In this document: positions 35,301 to 45,221 of the stretch, piece by piece
Position numbering within the stretch: position 1 is the stretch's first letter
How the letters are laid out: each line of letters begins with the position of its first letter
Assembly (NCBI GenBank): GCA_020160935.1
Contig: JAIUPL010000006.1
Coordinates: 62,001-126,000, forward strand
Length of the DNA stretch: 64,000 bases
Direction: 5' to 3'
Origin: Bacteroidota bacterium
GTDB taxonomy: Bacteria > Bacteroidota > Bacteroidia > Chitinophagales > Saprospiraceae
Position numbers and translations under genes: made by a program
The notes under the pieces: model-generated
What the model saw: the letters and a program-made list of their open reading frames with translations, nothing else
Database searches by the model: none
Told to the model about the DNA's origin: nothing

Positions 35301-36123
35301 AACACCCCAGAGCGATTTCCCTGCCTGGCAAACGGATGCAACTGGTGATGTGTATTTTGGTTTTGGCGCCACCAATACCTATCCAACGTACACGCCTTCC
35401 ATAAAAATCGGGCAAAATGTAAACGCAACACCTCCCAATCGGAGTTACACAGCCAAATTTTCACAAAACGGCGACTTACTCTGGTACCAGCAACACACGG
35501 ATATCTGGTTCAACAGTTTTGCAAAGTCGGATGATGGAATCTGGGCGCTCAGCCGATTTGATCAGTCGGTGGGCATGAGAAGTGTGGGCAGCAACCTGTC
35601 CGGCGTCGTTTCCAATGGTGGCAATGACCTGCTGTTGTCACACATCGATGCGGAAGGCAATGTGACGGGCATGCAACACTTTGGCGGTTCCGCACATGAA
35701 CAGGCAATTGCACTTGCAAATGCAGGTACAACACTGCTCGGTATTTTCAGTGCCGACGATCTGAATCAGTACCTGAACGCTCCCCCCAATGCCTACACCT
35801 TGCGTGTCTGGTCTTCAGACCCGGCTGAATGCCCGGTATTGTCAACGGATGAAACATTGGAAACATTGACCTGGGAAGTTCAACCCAATCCGTTTTCAGA
35901 TTTGCTGGTTTGTACATTCCACATAAAAGAAGCCACATCAGATGCCATTTGCCGATTGCTTTCTACCGATGGCCGGATTGTACAGTCAAAAAACATAGGC
36001 CGACTGCCAGAAGGCGATACAACATTGGAACTGGAAACCGCATCTTTGCCCCCAGGCGTTTATCTGCTGGAAATTACAACAGCAGAGGACGCCGCAGTTC
36101 GAAAAGTTATCAAATGGAAGTAA
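32353..36123 (+). CDS. Large secreted YCF48-like propeller protein with T9SS domain
   Basis: 1256 residues with a signal peptide (FPIFILLSFFAVSVQAQ). The first 320 residues are a beta-propeller of YCF48/BNR-like blades (FLKSTNGGQSWTSV, VRRTLDGGQTWTELP, FLKTMDGGQTWNPI). Then come Ig/PKD-like segments (about 330-680). A second propeller-like region (about 680-1140) has SBBP-like blades such as NVIWHNSFQAIND and GDLLWYQQHTDIW. The type A T9SS domain is at the end (WEVQPNPFSDLLVCTF ... GVYLLEITT). It is exported to the surface; the ligand is unknown. Its last codons overlap the next gene by 10 bp. Confidence 0.85.
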   Translation: MRPCFRFPIFILLSFFAVSVQAQWTQVTSGTNATLYAVDMVNADTAYAAGVGVFLKSTNGGQSWTSVPIVNNANQPINGLTIHDMHFFNGMTGVAVGNRSGIIHTILRTIDGGAHWSTVLTQNDPGNWDGGIWQVDFINAGQGWCVGSSGKVRRTLDGGQTWTELPSITSLTYLYSVDFADAQVGYASGAFSFGGGQFLKTMDGGQTWNPISSDVFYDLDFISPDTGFMADQFYFFRKTDNTPNWDFLTIPDEQPVRKCMFQNGNNGYILTEKGVRRTATGGQFWIDYAFPNNNQAQMYDFDWAPGFQKGIAVGNVGRIFQTTNGGGAGAPMAFFTTNPQQAYYCKDQVITLTNPAPAGEWNSTWWVDDMVYSTANDITVSFPDYGATHTVTLLISNGITSDTFQRTLQTEQALEFPFGEVVWNTGAQMCQGGNAYVTINNPSLNRTYYFSLNNEVISQQLALNSNPITFQTPFLNADADLRVFVNEVSFCGTYFHAEDLHVTVFPFPNPNLNWTMPDYVCVNGSAPITIYNSEPGIRYWLEESNIFTRSDTLLGNGGTLTFISDPLNQSVNYQVRAANSIGCMNWIGQPIQVNIDQFYLMVDTTHLYGVEGYPIQVSNFTENLGASNWNFGVAAQPPSSQAPTPVVTYSNTGTYPYLYQYQSLNACQGNLAGQFEIFEQALDLNGASCWSQRLLNAVYVNDHIMDVKVDAQGNYWVTGASFQPVGFWLTMNLFLNKYDASGVLLWSKKVNPEDPANSFDYRNTYGLSIAFDGSGNAYLSGSYSADNARIFGIDFTRPTSFFASYPQGFLLKLDADGNVIWHNSFQAINDYESCIPTSIVFHENRLHLMLKGGAWQMFQSDGNLATNAAPDAAAWYIALDENGNFIQDLPLKESFLNAVTGSWLPELVSFSTELVTFRSPRLLLAANGKLLVNGVFTGLANLDFGGVTIAPLDATFSAKNQFVAVLDPTSGQCEQAFCALSQQTPQSDFPAWQTDATGDVYFGFGATNTYPTYTPSIKIGQNVNATPPNRSYTAKFSQNGDLLWYQQHTDIWFNSFAKSDDGIWALSRFDQSVGMRSVGSNLSGVVSNGGNDLLLSHIDAEGNVTGMQHFGGSAHEQAIALANAGTTLLGIFSADDLNQYLNAPPNAYTLRVWSSDPAECPVLSTDETLETLTWEVQPNPFSDLLVCTFHIKEATSDAICRLLSTDGRIVQSKNIGRLPEGDTTLELETASLPPGVYLLEITTAEDAAVRKVIKWK

Positions 36124-36803
36124 TACCTACCGGCAATTTTCAGCCAGATGTCAGCCTGTACGGGTTGCGCATCGGCGAACCCGTCATAACCCTCACCGCC
36201 ATCCTTATTTGCCTGGTATGCGGCTACTGCTGGTGGCGGCTCAGAACGGTTCAGCCGGCAAGCGATGCGCTCAAACTGACGCGTTTGTTTTTCCTTTTTA
36301 TGGGCATTTCCACCCTCATTGGTGGACTCGTAGGGCATGCTTTTTTGTATCTCCTGCCTTTTGAATTCAAAATCCCCGGATGGCTGTTGGGCATGGTGGC
36401 TGCTTCGGCGTTGGCACAGGCATCCATTGCGCGTTCTTCGGACATACTTTCCAGAAATGCGCGCCGGGTATTTACGATCTTGAATGTAGGCGGATTCGGC
36501 GTGCTTTTGTTGTTCTTAATCAGCACGTTATGGTTCCCTATTGTGGAAATACACTCGGCATTCTCCCTATTGCTGATCGTTACCACGCTGGAAGTGTATC
36601 GTTTGCGGAAGGTAAACGATCCGGGAAGTCGCTACATACTTGGCGGTATTTTGTTGGCTGTGGCAGCCGTAGCGGTGCACGCTCTCAAATGGTCGCTGGG
36701 GCAGTGGTTCACCTTCTTTGATATTGGGCACGTGTTTTTATGCGGCACGATGTGGATGATCATGCGCGGCGCTGAAACCGCTGCGCAGATAGAAAGGGTG
36801 TAA
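36114..36803 (+). CDS. Multi-pass membrane protein of unknown function
   Basis: 229 residues from the ATG at 36114, which overlaps the previous stop by 10 bp and so implies translational coupling. About seven hydrophobic segments are seen (VITLTAILICLVCGYCWW, FFLFMGISTLIGGLVGHAFLYLL, then WLLGMVAASALAQASIA). The pattern of GLVGHAF and late GHVFLCGTMWMIM may fit the DUF6962 family of Bacteroidota, a guess from memory. No enzymatic motif was recognised. Confidence 0.75.
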   Translation: MEVIPTGNFQPDVSLYGLRIGEPVITLTAILICLVCGYCWWRLRTVQPASDALKLTRLFFLFMGISTLIGGLVGHAFLYLLPFEFKIPGWLLGMVAASALAQASIARSSDILSRNARRVFTILNVGGFGVLLLFLISTLWFPIVEIHSAFSLLLIVTTLEVYRLRKVNDPGSRYILGGILLAVAAVAVHALKWSLGQWFTFFDIGHVFLCGTMWMIMRGAETAAQIERV

Positions 36804-36808
36804 CGTTT

Positions 36809-37465
36809 TTACCTGTATTTCCGGTAACTCACGCCCGTTTCATGCGGAGCGTGTAGCAATTCAACGATGTATTGAAAAACCTGATCGTCCCGTTGAAAAT
36901 CGGCATCGCCAAGTTCCAGGATGACGACCGGTGTTTCGGTTTCCGTTTTCAAATAATCCAGATAAGCGTTCTGGATGTCTTCGAGGTAGGCGCCTGAAAT
37001 ATTTCGTTCTATCTCGCGGCCCCTGCGTCGAATCTGGTCAAGCAGTACATCTACCGGGCGGTGCAGGTAGAGCAAAAGGTCAGGTTTCGGAAATGTTGCG
37101 TTAAGCACCGAAAACAAGCGCTGAAACAAGCGGAATTCCTCTTCGCTCAGGTTGTTTTTTGCAAACAACAGGGTTTTTACAAAAAAATAATCGGCTACTG
37201 TAAACGGCGTAAACAGATCCGGGCTTCCGAAGTGTTCCAGCAGTTGTTTGTGCCGTTCGGTCATAAAAAACAACTCAACGGGAAACGCATATCGTTCGGG
37301 CTGCTCATAAAAAGGAGGCAAAAACGGATTGTCGGTAAACTGTTCCAGCACCAGTGCACAACCAAAACGCGCTGCCAGGCGGTGGCAAAGCGTGGTTTTG
37401 CCGACACCAATATTGCCTTCTATGGCAACAAACTGATAGGGGAGCGTCCGGGCCGTTGCTGACAT
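36809..37465 (-). CDS. Deoxynucleoside kinase
   Basis: 218 residues. The P-loop EGNIGVGKTT is followed by LEQFTDNPFLPPFYEQ and PVELFFMTERHKQL, the substrate-binding segments of the dCK/dGK family, and by RRGREIERNI, the lid with catalytic Arg residues. It phosphorylates deoxynucleosides for nucleotide salvage. The gene is followed (upstream on this strand) by folK, 13 bp away, so the two probably form one transcript. Confidence 0.92.
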   Translation of the reverse strand: MSATARTLPYQFVAIEGNIGVGKTTLCHRLAARFGCALVLEQFTDNPFLPPFYEQPERYAFPVELFFMTERHKQLLEHFGSPDLFTPFTVADYFFVKTLLFAKNNLSEEEFRLFQRLFSVLNATFPKPDLLLYLHRPVDVLLDQIRRRGREIERNISGAYLEDIQNAYLDYLKTETETPVVILELGDADFQRDDQVFQYIVELLHAPHETGVSYRKYR

Positions 37466-37478
37466 CTTTTGTCTGGCT

Positions 37479-37997
37479 TTACATCTGATCGAGCATGATC
37501 ACATCGGAATTGTCTTCGCATTCCATGAACAACTCATCAATTTGCTGTTTCAGCACGGGATGCTCATATTCGGGAGCGATTTCCATGAGTGGCACCAGCA
37601 CAAAAGCGCGTTTGTGCAGTTCAGGGTGCGGTATTTCAAGCCCTTTGTCGCGGATGATGCGTTTGCCGTACAGCAGAATATCGATGTCGATCAACCTTGG
37701 ACCCCATTTTTCATTGTCCTTTCGGGCGCGGCCCATTTCCCGTTCGATGGCGGTAATTTCCTTGAGGATATCCCGTGGATCGAGCGTGGTATTGACCATC
37801 AATACCTGGTTGATAAAAGAATCCTGTTCGGTATTGCCCCATGGCTGCGTTTCGTAGAAATGGCTCTTTTTGGCCACTTTTCCGATCGTTTTGGAAATGA
37901 GTTCGGTCGCTTTTTTCAACTGGCCTTTCCGGTCGCCCATATTACTGCCAAGGCCCAGGTAAACATTGATGTATTTTTTCGGTGAAAATGTCTGCAT
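37479..37997 (-). CDS. folK: HPPK, 6-hydroxymethyl-7,8-dihydropterin pyrophosphokinase
   Basis: 172 residues from the ATG at 37995-37997, so chosen because the family start NVYLGLGSNMGDR comes about 10 residues later. Other landmarks are FYETQPWGNTEQDSFINQVL, RARKDNEKWGPRLIDIDILL (the catalytic Asp pair DID) and IPHPELHKRAFVLVPL. The enzyme transfers pyrophosphate from ATP to the pterin in folate synthesis. It lies immediately before the deoxynucleoside kinase gene. Confidence 0.96.
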   Translation of the reverse strand: MQTFSPKKYINVYLGLGSNMGDRKGQLKKATELISKTIGKVAKKSHFYETQPWGNTEQDSFINQVLMVNTTLDPRDILKEITAIEREMGRARKDNEKWGPRLIDIDILLYGKRIIRDKGLEIPHPELHKRAFVLVPLMEIAPEYEHPVLKQQIDELFMECEDNSDVIMLDQM

Positions 37998-38172
37998 ATC
38001 GGAGAGGCGATGGAGAGGTATATAATGGTGAAGAGCGGCAAAGGTAAAAAAACCGACATACCTGCTGCCGACAAGCGCTATTGCTTTCTCCGAATTTTTA
38101 AGGAATGCTCTACCTTCGCTGCGCAAATATTCCAATGCGCCGCCTTTTTGATTCAATTATCTTATTTCTGAC

Positions 38173-38661
38173 ATGAAACATTTATTTTCCATTTTCTTTT
38201 TTGCATTGTTGACAGTGCTGGTTTCCTGCAAAAAAATTGACCAGGATTTGCTTAGTCAAATGAATAATACGGTCTCTGAAATGCATACCCGCACAGAGGC
38301 GTTTGACTTAAATACCCAGGGTATTGTTCAATTTGCCAATCTGGTGGATGCTGCTCCCGAGGCCTTGAAAAATGATACTTTGAGTGGTTTTGTTAAACTG
38401 CATGAAAAAGTGACGGCCCTCAAAATCAAGCAGGAAGGCACGGTGAGAGAATACAAGGAATTGCTGGCTGAATTGCAGCGCTCGGCAGAAGAATATGCTT
38501 CCGGAAAAATCACAACGGATCAGGCACGCAGCCAGCAGGAAAGCCTCAAAGGCCGACTGACGGCTATTGAAGCGTTGCTGGAACATGTGGGCAAATTAAA
38601 TGAAGAAGCACAGACCGAGTATGGCAAGTTGATGGCAGAATTTAAAAGTAAAACGGAGTAA
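38173..38661 (+). CDS. Small coiled-coil lipoprotein
   Basis: 162 residues. The N-terminus ends in the lipobox LVSC, then KKIDQDLLSQ and long helical heptads through about residue 155 (KLHEKVTALKIKQEGTVREY, SAEEYASGKITTDQARSQQE). Probably a periplasmic-facing lipoprotein with a helical hairpin or coiled coil. I do not recognise a named family. It lies 157 bp upstream of the giant adhesin. Confidence 0.75.
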   Translation: MKHLFSIFFFALLTVLVSCKKIDQDLLSQMNNTVSEMHTRTEAFDLNTQGIVQFANLVDAAPEALKNDTLSGFVKLHEKVTALKIKQEGTVREYKELLAELQRSAEEYASGKITTDQARSQQESLKGRLTAIEALLEHVGKLNEEAQTEYGKLMAEFKSKTE

Positions 38662-38818
38662 AACAACGAGAAAACGGCGCTCCGCCGATGAAAGTTTGTG
38701 ATTTGACCTCAGGCAGCGAAATCTGTGTTCGAAGTATCCCGCTTTTTGTCTTTTTTTGCACTGCAGTATGCAAACCTGGACATCGCTCTCTTACTTTGAA
38801 ACAGCTCCCGTGTCATAC

Positions 38819-41800
38819 ATGAAACTACTTTTACCATTCATCTTTCTGTTTTTTGCCTTCTTGCTTCCTGCCCAAAATTACCTCATGAATAATACCGCTG
38901 TACAGGATTGCAGCGGTACGTTTTATGACAGTGGAGGAGGCGCCGGTAACTACGGCAACAACGAGTCGTTTACCAAAACTTTTTGCTCGGACGGCAGTTC
39001 GGGTACGCACGTTCAACTAAATTTTTCGGGGATCGACCTCGCCGGAGGAGATTTGTTGTGTTTCTACGATGGCCCGAATACAGCAGCACCATTATTGGCC
39101 TGCTCCGACGACTACCCGCCGGGTCAGCCTTTTATCGTACAGGCTACAGCCGCCAACCCGAGTGGTTGCCTGACCGTACAGTTTGAATCGGATGGCACTG
39201 GCACGGCTACGGGCTGGTCGGCAGTACTTTCCTGTGTGGCTTCCTGTCAAACGGTTTTGGCGGATTTGGTTTCCACCAATCCTGCCATTTTTCCGGCAGA
39301 TACCGGCTGGATCGACGTTTGTCCGAATGAACGAATATTCTTCAATGGCGCAGGCGTATATCCTCAAAACGGATTTGCCTATCAACAGTCGGACCTTACC
39401 ACCACCTTTGAGTGGAACTTTGGAGATGGCGGCATTTCCTATGGCCCCAATACTTCGCACCGTTTTGATGAACCGGGCGGCTACTACGTTCAGTTGTTTC
39501 TGGTCGATCAGCAAGGATGCAGGAGTACCAATCTGATCAACCAACGCATTCGTGTAGCGCCACGACCCAATTTCGCGCTGGCTGGTGCTGTCACAGATCA
39601 AATTTGTGCACACGACACCATACAACTCAGTGCCGTAGTGGCTGGTGCTGCCAATGGACAAAATCTGGTAGTGACGCCTACGCTTTCAGCGTTTTCCGTG
39701 GAAGGAAGCCGATCCGACTCCCTGGCCTTGCCGGATGGAACGGGTATTCCATATCAAACCTCTATTTTCTTTACTGAATTTTCTCCGGGGCAGGTGCTTA
39801 CCAATGAAGATGATCTGGAAAGTATTTGTGTAAATATGGAGCACTCCTATATGCGCGATTTGCAGATCACCCTTACCTGCCCGAATGGACAAATGATTAC
39901 GCTACACAATTTTGCCGGGCAAACAGGTGGCGGGGTGTTCCTGGGAGAGCCTAACGACTTTGACGGTTTTAACCCGATTCCTGGCCTGGGATATGATTAC
40001 TGCTGGACTCCCAATGCTCCGAATCCAACCTGGATTCAATACGCCAATACGACCCTGGGTGGCTTTGGCACGCTACCGCCGGGCGATTACAGCACATTTG
40101 ACCCCATTTCAGATTTGGTGGGATGCCCGCTCAATGGGGAATGGACGATTACAGCCACCGACTTGTGGCCCATTGATAACGGATATCTTTTCAGTTGGAG
40201 TTTGAAATTCAAGGATGAACTGTATCCCAATATTGAAACCTTTACTCCTGAAATTGTAGACTGGCATTGGAACAACCATCCTTCCATTTTCTATGCTACC
40301 CAGGATTCGATTGCTGCTTCGCCGCAGAATGCTGGTACTGCGGGCTACATTTTTACTGTACGTGATACGTTTGGCTGTGTATGGGATACCCTGGTAAATG
40401 TATCGGTGCTTCCGTTTACCAGCCCGCAATGCTTTAGTTGCGATATTGATTACAAAGCCCTGCGCGATACAGCCGTTTGTGAGGGAGAACCTGTATTGCT
40501 CGATGCCTCTTCCCTGAATCCCAGTCAACTGGAAGTAAGGTTCGAATCATATCCTGATTACAGATTGGGGAACGGGAACCACCCGCACAACAATCCTTAC
40601 CCGGCGCCCATTTCTGTCAGCAATGTCGGATATAATTTATTGACCAATCCAATCACGCAGATTACTTCTGTTTGTATGGATATTGAAACAGACTTCGATG
40701 CTGACCTGAATATTTATTTGCGATCACCGGACGGAAAACAACTTGAACTGACTACCGGAAACGGGGGCGCCGGCGATAATTACCATAATACCTGTTTTAC
40801 CCCAACAGCATCTACCAATATCGTCGGAAGCACCGCCCCTTTTACAGGCAATTATCGCCCGGAAGGCATGTGGACATCTTTGAACAATGCTGTGGTGAAC
40901 GGCGACTGGAAACTGATGATTTCTGATGGTTTCGGTCCCAATCAGTTAGGCAAAGTGAAATGGTGGAGTATTGGCTTCAACTACGACAATACACCAACCT
41001 ACTCCTGGACAAACGCTGCTTCGCTGGATTGCAACAACTGTGCGACGCCGACAGCCACCCCAACTACCAACAGTACCTATATAGTTACGGCAAAAGACCG
41101 GTTCAACTGCGAGCACAAGGATACTGTCACGGTAAGTATCATGAGTTTTTTCCCGGCGCCGGCCAACCTGGAAGTAATAAGTCTTGGAACCAGTGATATG
41201 ACCTGGGCATGGCAACCGGTACAAGGCGCTACCGGCTATGAGGTTAATGTAAACAACGGCGGCTGGCAGCCATCCAGCGGTTTGCTCACGCATACCGTGA
41301 CAGGGCTGGTGTCGGGTGATGTAGTAAGTATCGAAGTGCGCGCGCTGGGAGGAAGCCCCAACTGTCCGCCCAATATTGCTACGGCCTCCCAAACATTCAT
41401 CATGTGTACGCTTTCCGGTAGCGTGTCGGCCCTGGCGGCGGCGCAATGTGCAGGCACCAATACCGGATCGGCTATTATCAGTGCAAACAATGCGAATGGT
41501 AATGTCGATTTTTTTGCAAACGGAACAGGAACGCCGTTTAGCAATGGTGATCTGATGAACATATTTGGCGCTGGCAGCCATTTTGTAGTGCTGCGCGATG
41601 CTGCCGGCTGCCGGGATACGGTTGATTTTAATATTACCGAACCGGGACCGATTGTGCTGAATGCCACACATTCCGATGTGCTTTGTAATGGTGGCAGCAG
41701 TGGCTCGGCATTTGTAACTGCCACTGGTGGTACTGGAAACATCTCCTTTGAATGGCAATTGTGTGGAGGTGGAACTCCTACGCCCGGAGCCGCCATCAGT

Positions 41801-44800
41801 AGCCTTTTTGCAGGATGTTATGAGGTGGTTGCTACCGACGACAATGGCTGTACGGAAACTGCCAGCGTACAAGTGGCAGAACCGGCTGCGTACTCATTTC
41901 AGTTGACCCAGGATTCGGTGAGTTGTAATGGCCTGTCGGATGGCGCTGCTAATATTGTAGTATCAGGTGGAACAACGCCCTATCAGTATGCCTGGGACAA
42001 TCTGAGCATTACGCCGGGCGCCTCCGGGTTGAATGCCGGACTTCACTTTGTCACAGTTACGGATGCTGCCAATTGTATTTCTACCACATTTATTGAAGTG
42101 CTACAGCCGGCTACACTTCTGATTGACAGCACTGCTTCTCGTGCAGTTTCCTGTTTCGGGGGCAACAACGGCACTGCTTCCGTATTCCCTGTTGGAGGCA
42201 ATGGAGCATACCAGTATAATTGGCAGGATAGCCAGAATACGCCCAAGGCAATCAATCTGTCCGCCAACACTTATGCTGTTACAGTGAGCGATGCGAAAGG
42301 ATGCAGTGTAACAAGCAGCGTTACGGTTGAAACTCCGGATGAGTTGCAGGTGACGTTCAGTGCCATAGCAGATGAAAGATGTGCAGGCGATTGCTCCGGA
42401 ACGGCTACTGTAGTAGTGGCTGGCGGAACAGCACCTTATGATTATCAATGGGACGACCCGAATCTCCCGGATGGAAATGCTACAGCGGGCAACCTGTGCC
42501 CCGGACAATACAGCCTGGTAGTGCAGGATGAAAGAGGCTGTACCTCTACCAATGCTGTCGATATTGCTGCGGCTATTCCAATTGACGTGCAATTTGCATC
42601 GGCAGCACCGACTTGCTCCGGTATTTTTAATGGCAATGTGCAAACTACTGCTTCTGGTGGTACTCAGCCCTATCAGTACCAATGGAACAATGTGGCTGCC
42701 ACTACACCCAATCTGCAAAACCTCGACTGCGGACAATACATCCTTACTCTTACCGATGCAGTCGGTTGTGTACATTTGGACACGGTTTCGCTCACCTGCC
42801 CCGCAACCATTCAGGTTTCATCCGTTCAAATGCAGCCTGTCAAGTGCTTTAGTGGCGCGGATGGTAGTATTGCTGTACAGGCACAAGGCGGAAACGGTAC
42901 GCTTCATTATCTCTGGAATGACAGCAATGCCCAGATAAATGCAACAGCGACTGGCCTGCTTATTGGAACATATACGGTTACTATTACCGACGATAACGGA
43001 TGTAATACCACTGCCAGTGCTACAGTCACCCAACCTCCCGTGCTGACAAACAGCATTGCCAAAACGGATGTGACATGCTTCAATGGCGCCGATGGTGTTG
43101 TTACAGCCAACCCGCTGGGCGGTGTGCAACCGTATGGCTACAACTGGAGTGTGACTCAAAGTGTACCAACGGTGTCCGGACTTCCGGCAGGCGCTTATAC
43201 GGTGACGATCACCGATGCAAATGGCTGCACCGTAAGCACCAGTGCGACCTTGCAACAGCCTGCTACGGCTGTGACGGTGGCTGTATCACAAACACAAACA
43301 GCCTGTTACGGACAAAGCAACGGCGCGGCGCTGGCCACTGCTTCCGGTGGCAATGGAGCGCCTTTCTCCTACCTGTGGAGTAATGATGAAAATACGGCCT
43401 CGGCTCATAGTCTGCCAGTGGGCTCCTACATTGTGACAGCCAGCGACAGCAAAGGCTGTACGACGACAGAAAGTATTTCCATTCAGCAACTGGATAGTAT
43501 TTCTGCCAATGTCGCCCATGTCATTCCTACGTGCTACGGATACGCCGACGGACGCGCTGCCGTCAATCAGGTGCTGGGCGGCGCAGGCGGCGGCAACCTG
43601 GCCAATTATTTTTATCAGTGGAGCAAACCGAATGCACCTAACACTATTTCAGTAGACGGTCTGGAAGGTGACCGTGTTTATACCGTTACAGTTACCGACC
43701 AGCAAGGTTGTAGCGGCATTTTTGCATTTACGGTGACACAACCGCCTGCTATCGTGGTACAAACTGCTCATGATGATGTCTCCTGTTTTGGATTTACAGA
43801 CGGTTCTGCCCGGGTGGAAAATGTACAAGGCATTAATCCGATTGCCCAATATCATTGGAGTAATAACGGCAACAGTACGCAAATCGACCAACTTGCCATC
43901 GGTACATATTCTGTGACGGTGGTGGATAGCAAAGGTTGCACCGGTACCAATTCCGAACTGATAGAACAACCGGAACCACTGGCTGTTTCGTTTACTACAA
44001 AAGACCTGCTGTGCTTCGGCGATCTGAATGCCTCTATTGCTGCCAGTGTGGAAGGAGGGACGCCTCAGTACAGCCTGAACTGGAGCAATGGCAATTCGGT
44101 TTCAAATATTACAAACCTGGGCCCGGGTACTTACACACTTCAAATTACCGATGCCAACGGATGTATTCTTGCCGACTCCGCTACTATTCTTCAGCCGGAT
44201 CAAATGCAGGTGGATGTACGCACAACCGACCCGCGCTGTTTTGAAGACCGGAATGGACATATCGACCTGAGTGTTTCAGGCGGAAAACTGCCATACAAAT
44301 ACAGCATTGACGGCAGTGATTTCAATGGTTCACCCAATTTTATCGGCCTGGGGGCTGGTACCTATACGGTTCAGATAAAGGATGCCAACAATTGTATTGT
44401 TTCCCTGACGGATTCATTGCTGCAACCTCTGCCTATTGAATTGTCGCTCGGAGCAGATACATCTCTGGTGCTTGGCGACAGCATGGTTTTATCGCCGGAT
44501 ATTTCAAATGCGGTAGGTGCATTGCTGTATAAATGGCACAGCGCGCTGGTGGACACCTGGAATTGTCTCGATACCGTCGATTGTGAAAGTATCCTGATAA
44601 AACCGGATCATACCAACACCTACTTTGTTCAAATTACCGATGCCAATGGCTGTCAGGGTGAAACCAAACTCAAAGTATCGGTAGAAAAACCGCGTGGTGT
44701 ATTTGTTCCAACCGCATTCTCTCCAAACGGAGATGCCGCCAACGACTTGCTGATGGTGCATGGCAAATCAGATCAGGTGCGCAGCATTTTGTCTTTCAAG

Positions 44801-44989
44801 GTGTACGACCGCTGGGGTGAACTGGTGTATCAGGATCAAAATTTCAGCGTAAACGATGCTTCCCGTGGCTGGGATGGCCATTTCAAAGGTAATGCCTGCG
44901 ATCCGGGCGTTTTTGTATGGCACCTGGAAGCGGAGTATATCGACGGATATCGGGAAGTGCTTAGTGGTAATGTTACGCTTGTGAAATAG
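38819..44989 (+). CDS. Giant SprB-repeat adhesin with CUB, PKD, P domains and type B T9SS domain
   Basis: 2056 residues from the ATG at 38819, which opens a signal peptide (LLPFIFLFFAFLLPAQ). In order: a CUB-like domain (about 20-140, FCSDGSSGTHVQLNFSGIDL), a PKD domain near 197 (FEWNFGDGG), two proprotein-convertase P-type domains (about 336-464 and 616-722, ICVNMEHSYMRDLQITL and VCMDIETDFDADLNIYL), an FN3-like domain (about 780-860), about 12 SprB-type repeats of 75 residues (about 940-1880, each with C.G..G.a.....GG..PY.Y.W), and the gliding-type sorting domain (FVPTAFSPNGD ... YDRWGELVYQ ... GWDGHFKG). SprB is the mobile adhesin of gliding flavobacteria. A SprF-like gene follows, as with sprB. 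Confidence 0.9.
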   Translation: MKLLLPFIFLFFAFLLPAQNYLMNNTAVQDCSGTFYDSGGGAGNYGNNESFTKTFCSDGSSGTHVQLNFSGIDLAGGDLLCFYDGPNTAAPLLACSDDYPPGQPFIVQATAANPSGCLTVQFESDGTGTATGWSAVLSCVASCQTVLADLVSTNPAIFPADTGWIDVCPNERIFFNGAGVYPQNGFAYQQSDLTTTFEWNFGDGGISYGPNTSHRFDEPGGYYVQLFLVDQQGCRSTNLINQRIRVAPRPNFALAGAVTDQICAHDTIQLSAVVAGAANGQNLVVTPTLSAFSVEGSRSDSLALPDGTGIPYQTSIFFTEFSPGQVLTNEDDLESICVNMEHSYMRDLQITLTCPNGQMITLHNFAGQTGGGVFLGEPNDFDGFNPIPGLGYDYCWTPNAPNPTWIQYANTTLGGFGTLPPGDYSTFDPISDLVGCPLNGEWTITATDLWPIDNGYLFSWSLKFKDELYPNIETFTPEIVDWHWNNHPSIFYATQDSIAASPQNAGTAGYIFTVRDTFGCVWDTLVNVSVLPFTSPQCFSCDIDYKALRDTAVCEGEPVLLDASSLNPSQLEVRFESYPDYRLGNGNHPHNNPYPAPISVSNVGYNLLTNPITQITSVCMDIETDFDADLNIYLRSPDGKQLELTTGNGGAGDNYHNTCFTPTASTNIVGSTAPFTGNYRPEGMWTSLNNAVVNGDWKLMISDGFGPNQLGKVKWWSIGFNYDNTPTYSWTNAASLDCNNCATPTATPTTNSTYIVTAKDRFNCEHKDTVTVSIMSFFPAPANLEVISLGTSDMTWAWQPVQGATGYEVNVNNGGWQPSSGLLTHTVTGLVSGDVVSIEVRALGGSPNCPPNIATASQTFIMCTLSGSVSALAAAQCAGTNTGSAIISANNANGNVDFFANGTGTPFSNGDLMNIFGAGSHFVVLRDAAGCRDTVDFNITEPGPIVLNATHSDVLCNGGSSGSAFVTATGGTGNISFEWQLCGGGTPTPGAAISSLFAGCYEVVATDDNGCTETASVQVAEPAAYSFQLTQDSVSCNGLSDGAANIVVSGGTTPYQYAWDNLSITPGASGLNAGLHFVTVTDAANCISTTFIEVLQPATLLIDSTASRAVSCFGGNNGTASVFPVGGNGAYQYNWQDSQNTPKAINLSANTYAVTVSDAKGCSVTSSVTVETPDELQVTFSAIADERCAGDCSGTATVVVAGGTAPYDYQWDDPNLPDGNATAGNLCPGQYSLVVQDERGCTSTNAVDIAAAIPIDVQFASAAPTCSGIFNGNVQTTASGGTQPYQYQWNNVAATTPNLQNLDCGQYILTLTDAVGCVHLDTVSLTCPATIQVSSVQMQPVKCFSGADGSIAVQAQGGNGTLHYLWNDSNAQINATATGLLIGTYTVTITDDNGCNTTASATVTQPPVLTNSIAKTDVTCFNGADGVVTANPLGGVQPYGYNWSVTQSVPTVSGLPAGAYTVTITDANGCTVSTSATLQQPATAVTVAVSQTQTACYGQSNGAALATASGGNGAPFSYLWSNDENTASAHSLPVGSYIVTASDSKGCTTTESISIQQLDSISANVAHVIPTCYGYADGRAAVNQVLGGAGGGNLANYFYQWSKPNAPNTISVDGLEGDRVYTVTVTDQQGCSGIFAFTVTQPPAIVVQTAHDDVSCFGFTDGSARVENVQGINPIAQYHWSNNGNSTQIDQLAIGTYSVTVVDSKGCTGTNSELIEQPEPLAVSFTTKDLLCFGDLNASIAASVEGGTPQYSLNWSNGNSVSNITNLGPGTYTLQITDANGCILADSATILQPDQMQVDVRTTDPRCFEDRNGHIDLSVSGGKLPYKYSIDGSDFNGSPNFIGLGAGTYTVQIKDANNCIVSLTDSLLQPLPIELSLGADTSLVLGDSMVLSPDISNAVGALLYKWHSALVDTWNCLDTVDCESILIKPDHTNTYFVQITDANGCQGETKLKVSVEKPRGVFVPTAFSPNGDAANDLLMVHGKSDQVRSILSFKVYDRWGELVYQDQNFSVNDASRGWDGHFKGNACDPGVFVWHLEAEYIDGYREVLSGNVTLVK

Positions 44990-45123
44990 TCCTAAGTCGT
45001 GAGTCCTAAGTCCTAAGTCTGTAGAGTACACATTCTTACTCTTGGTCTTCCACCATATTGATACCAAGAGTAAGAATGTGTACTCTACAGACTCAGGACT
45101 TAGGACTCACGACTCAGGACTTA
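44988..45123. repeat. Large hairpin with tandem heptamer arms, copy 2
   Basis: The left arm 44988-45046 and right arm 45063-45123 are complementary over nearly all of about 60 bp and enclose a 16-base loop. Arms consist of heptamers AGTCCTA/AGTCGTG/AGTCCTG, and the inner part is GTAGAGTACACATTCTTAC followed by TCTTGGT. The left arm overlaps the adhesin stop codon. The element separates the adhesin from its SprF-like gene. Confidence 0.93.
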
Positions 45124-45221
45124 CTTCTCGGGACTGATTTTTTGTTAAAAAATCCAGGGAACGGTAGATTTTTCTTTTTTTTCGGTCTCAATTATCCCAA
45201 TTCTAAAATACACACACAACC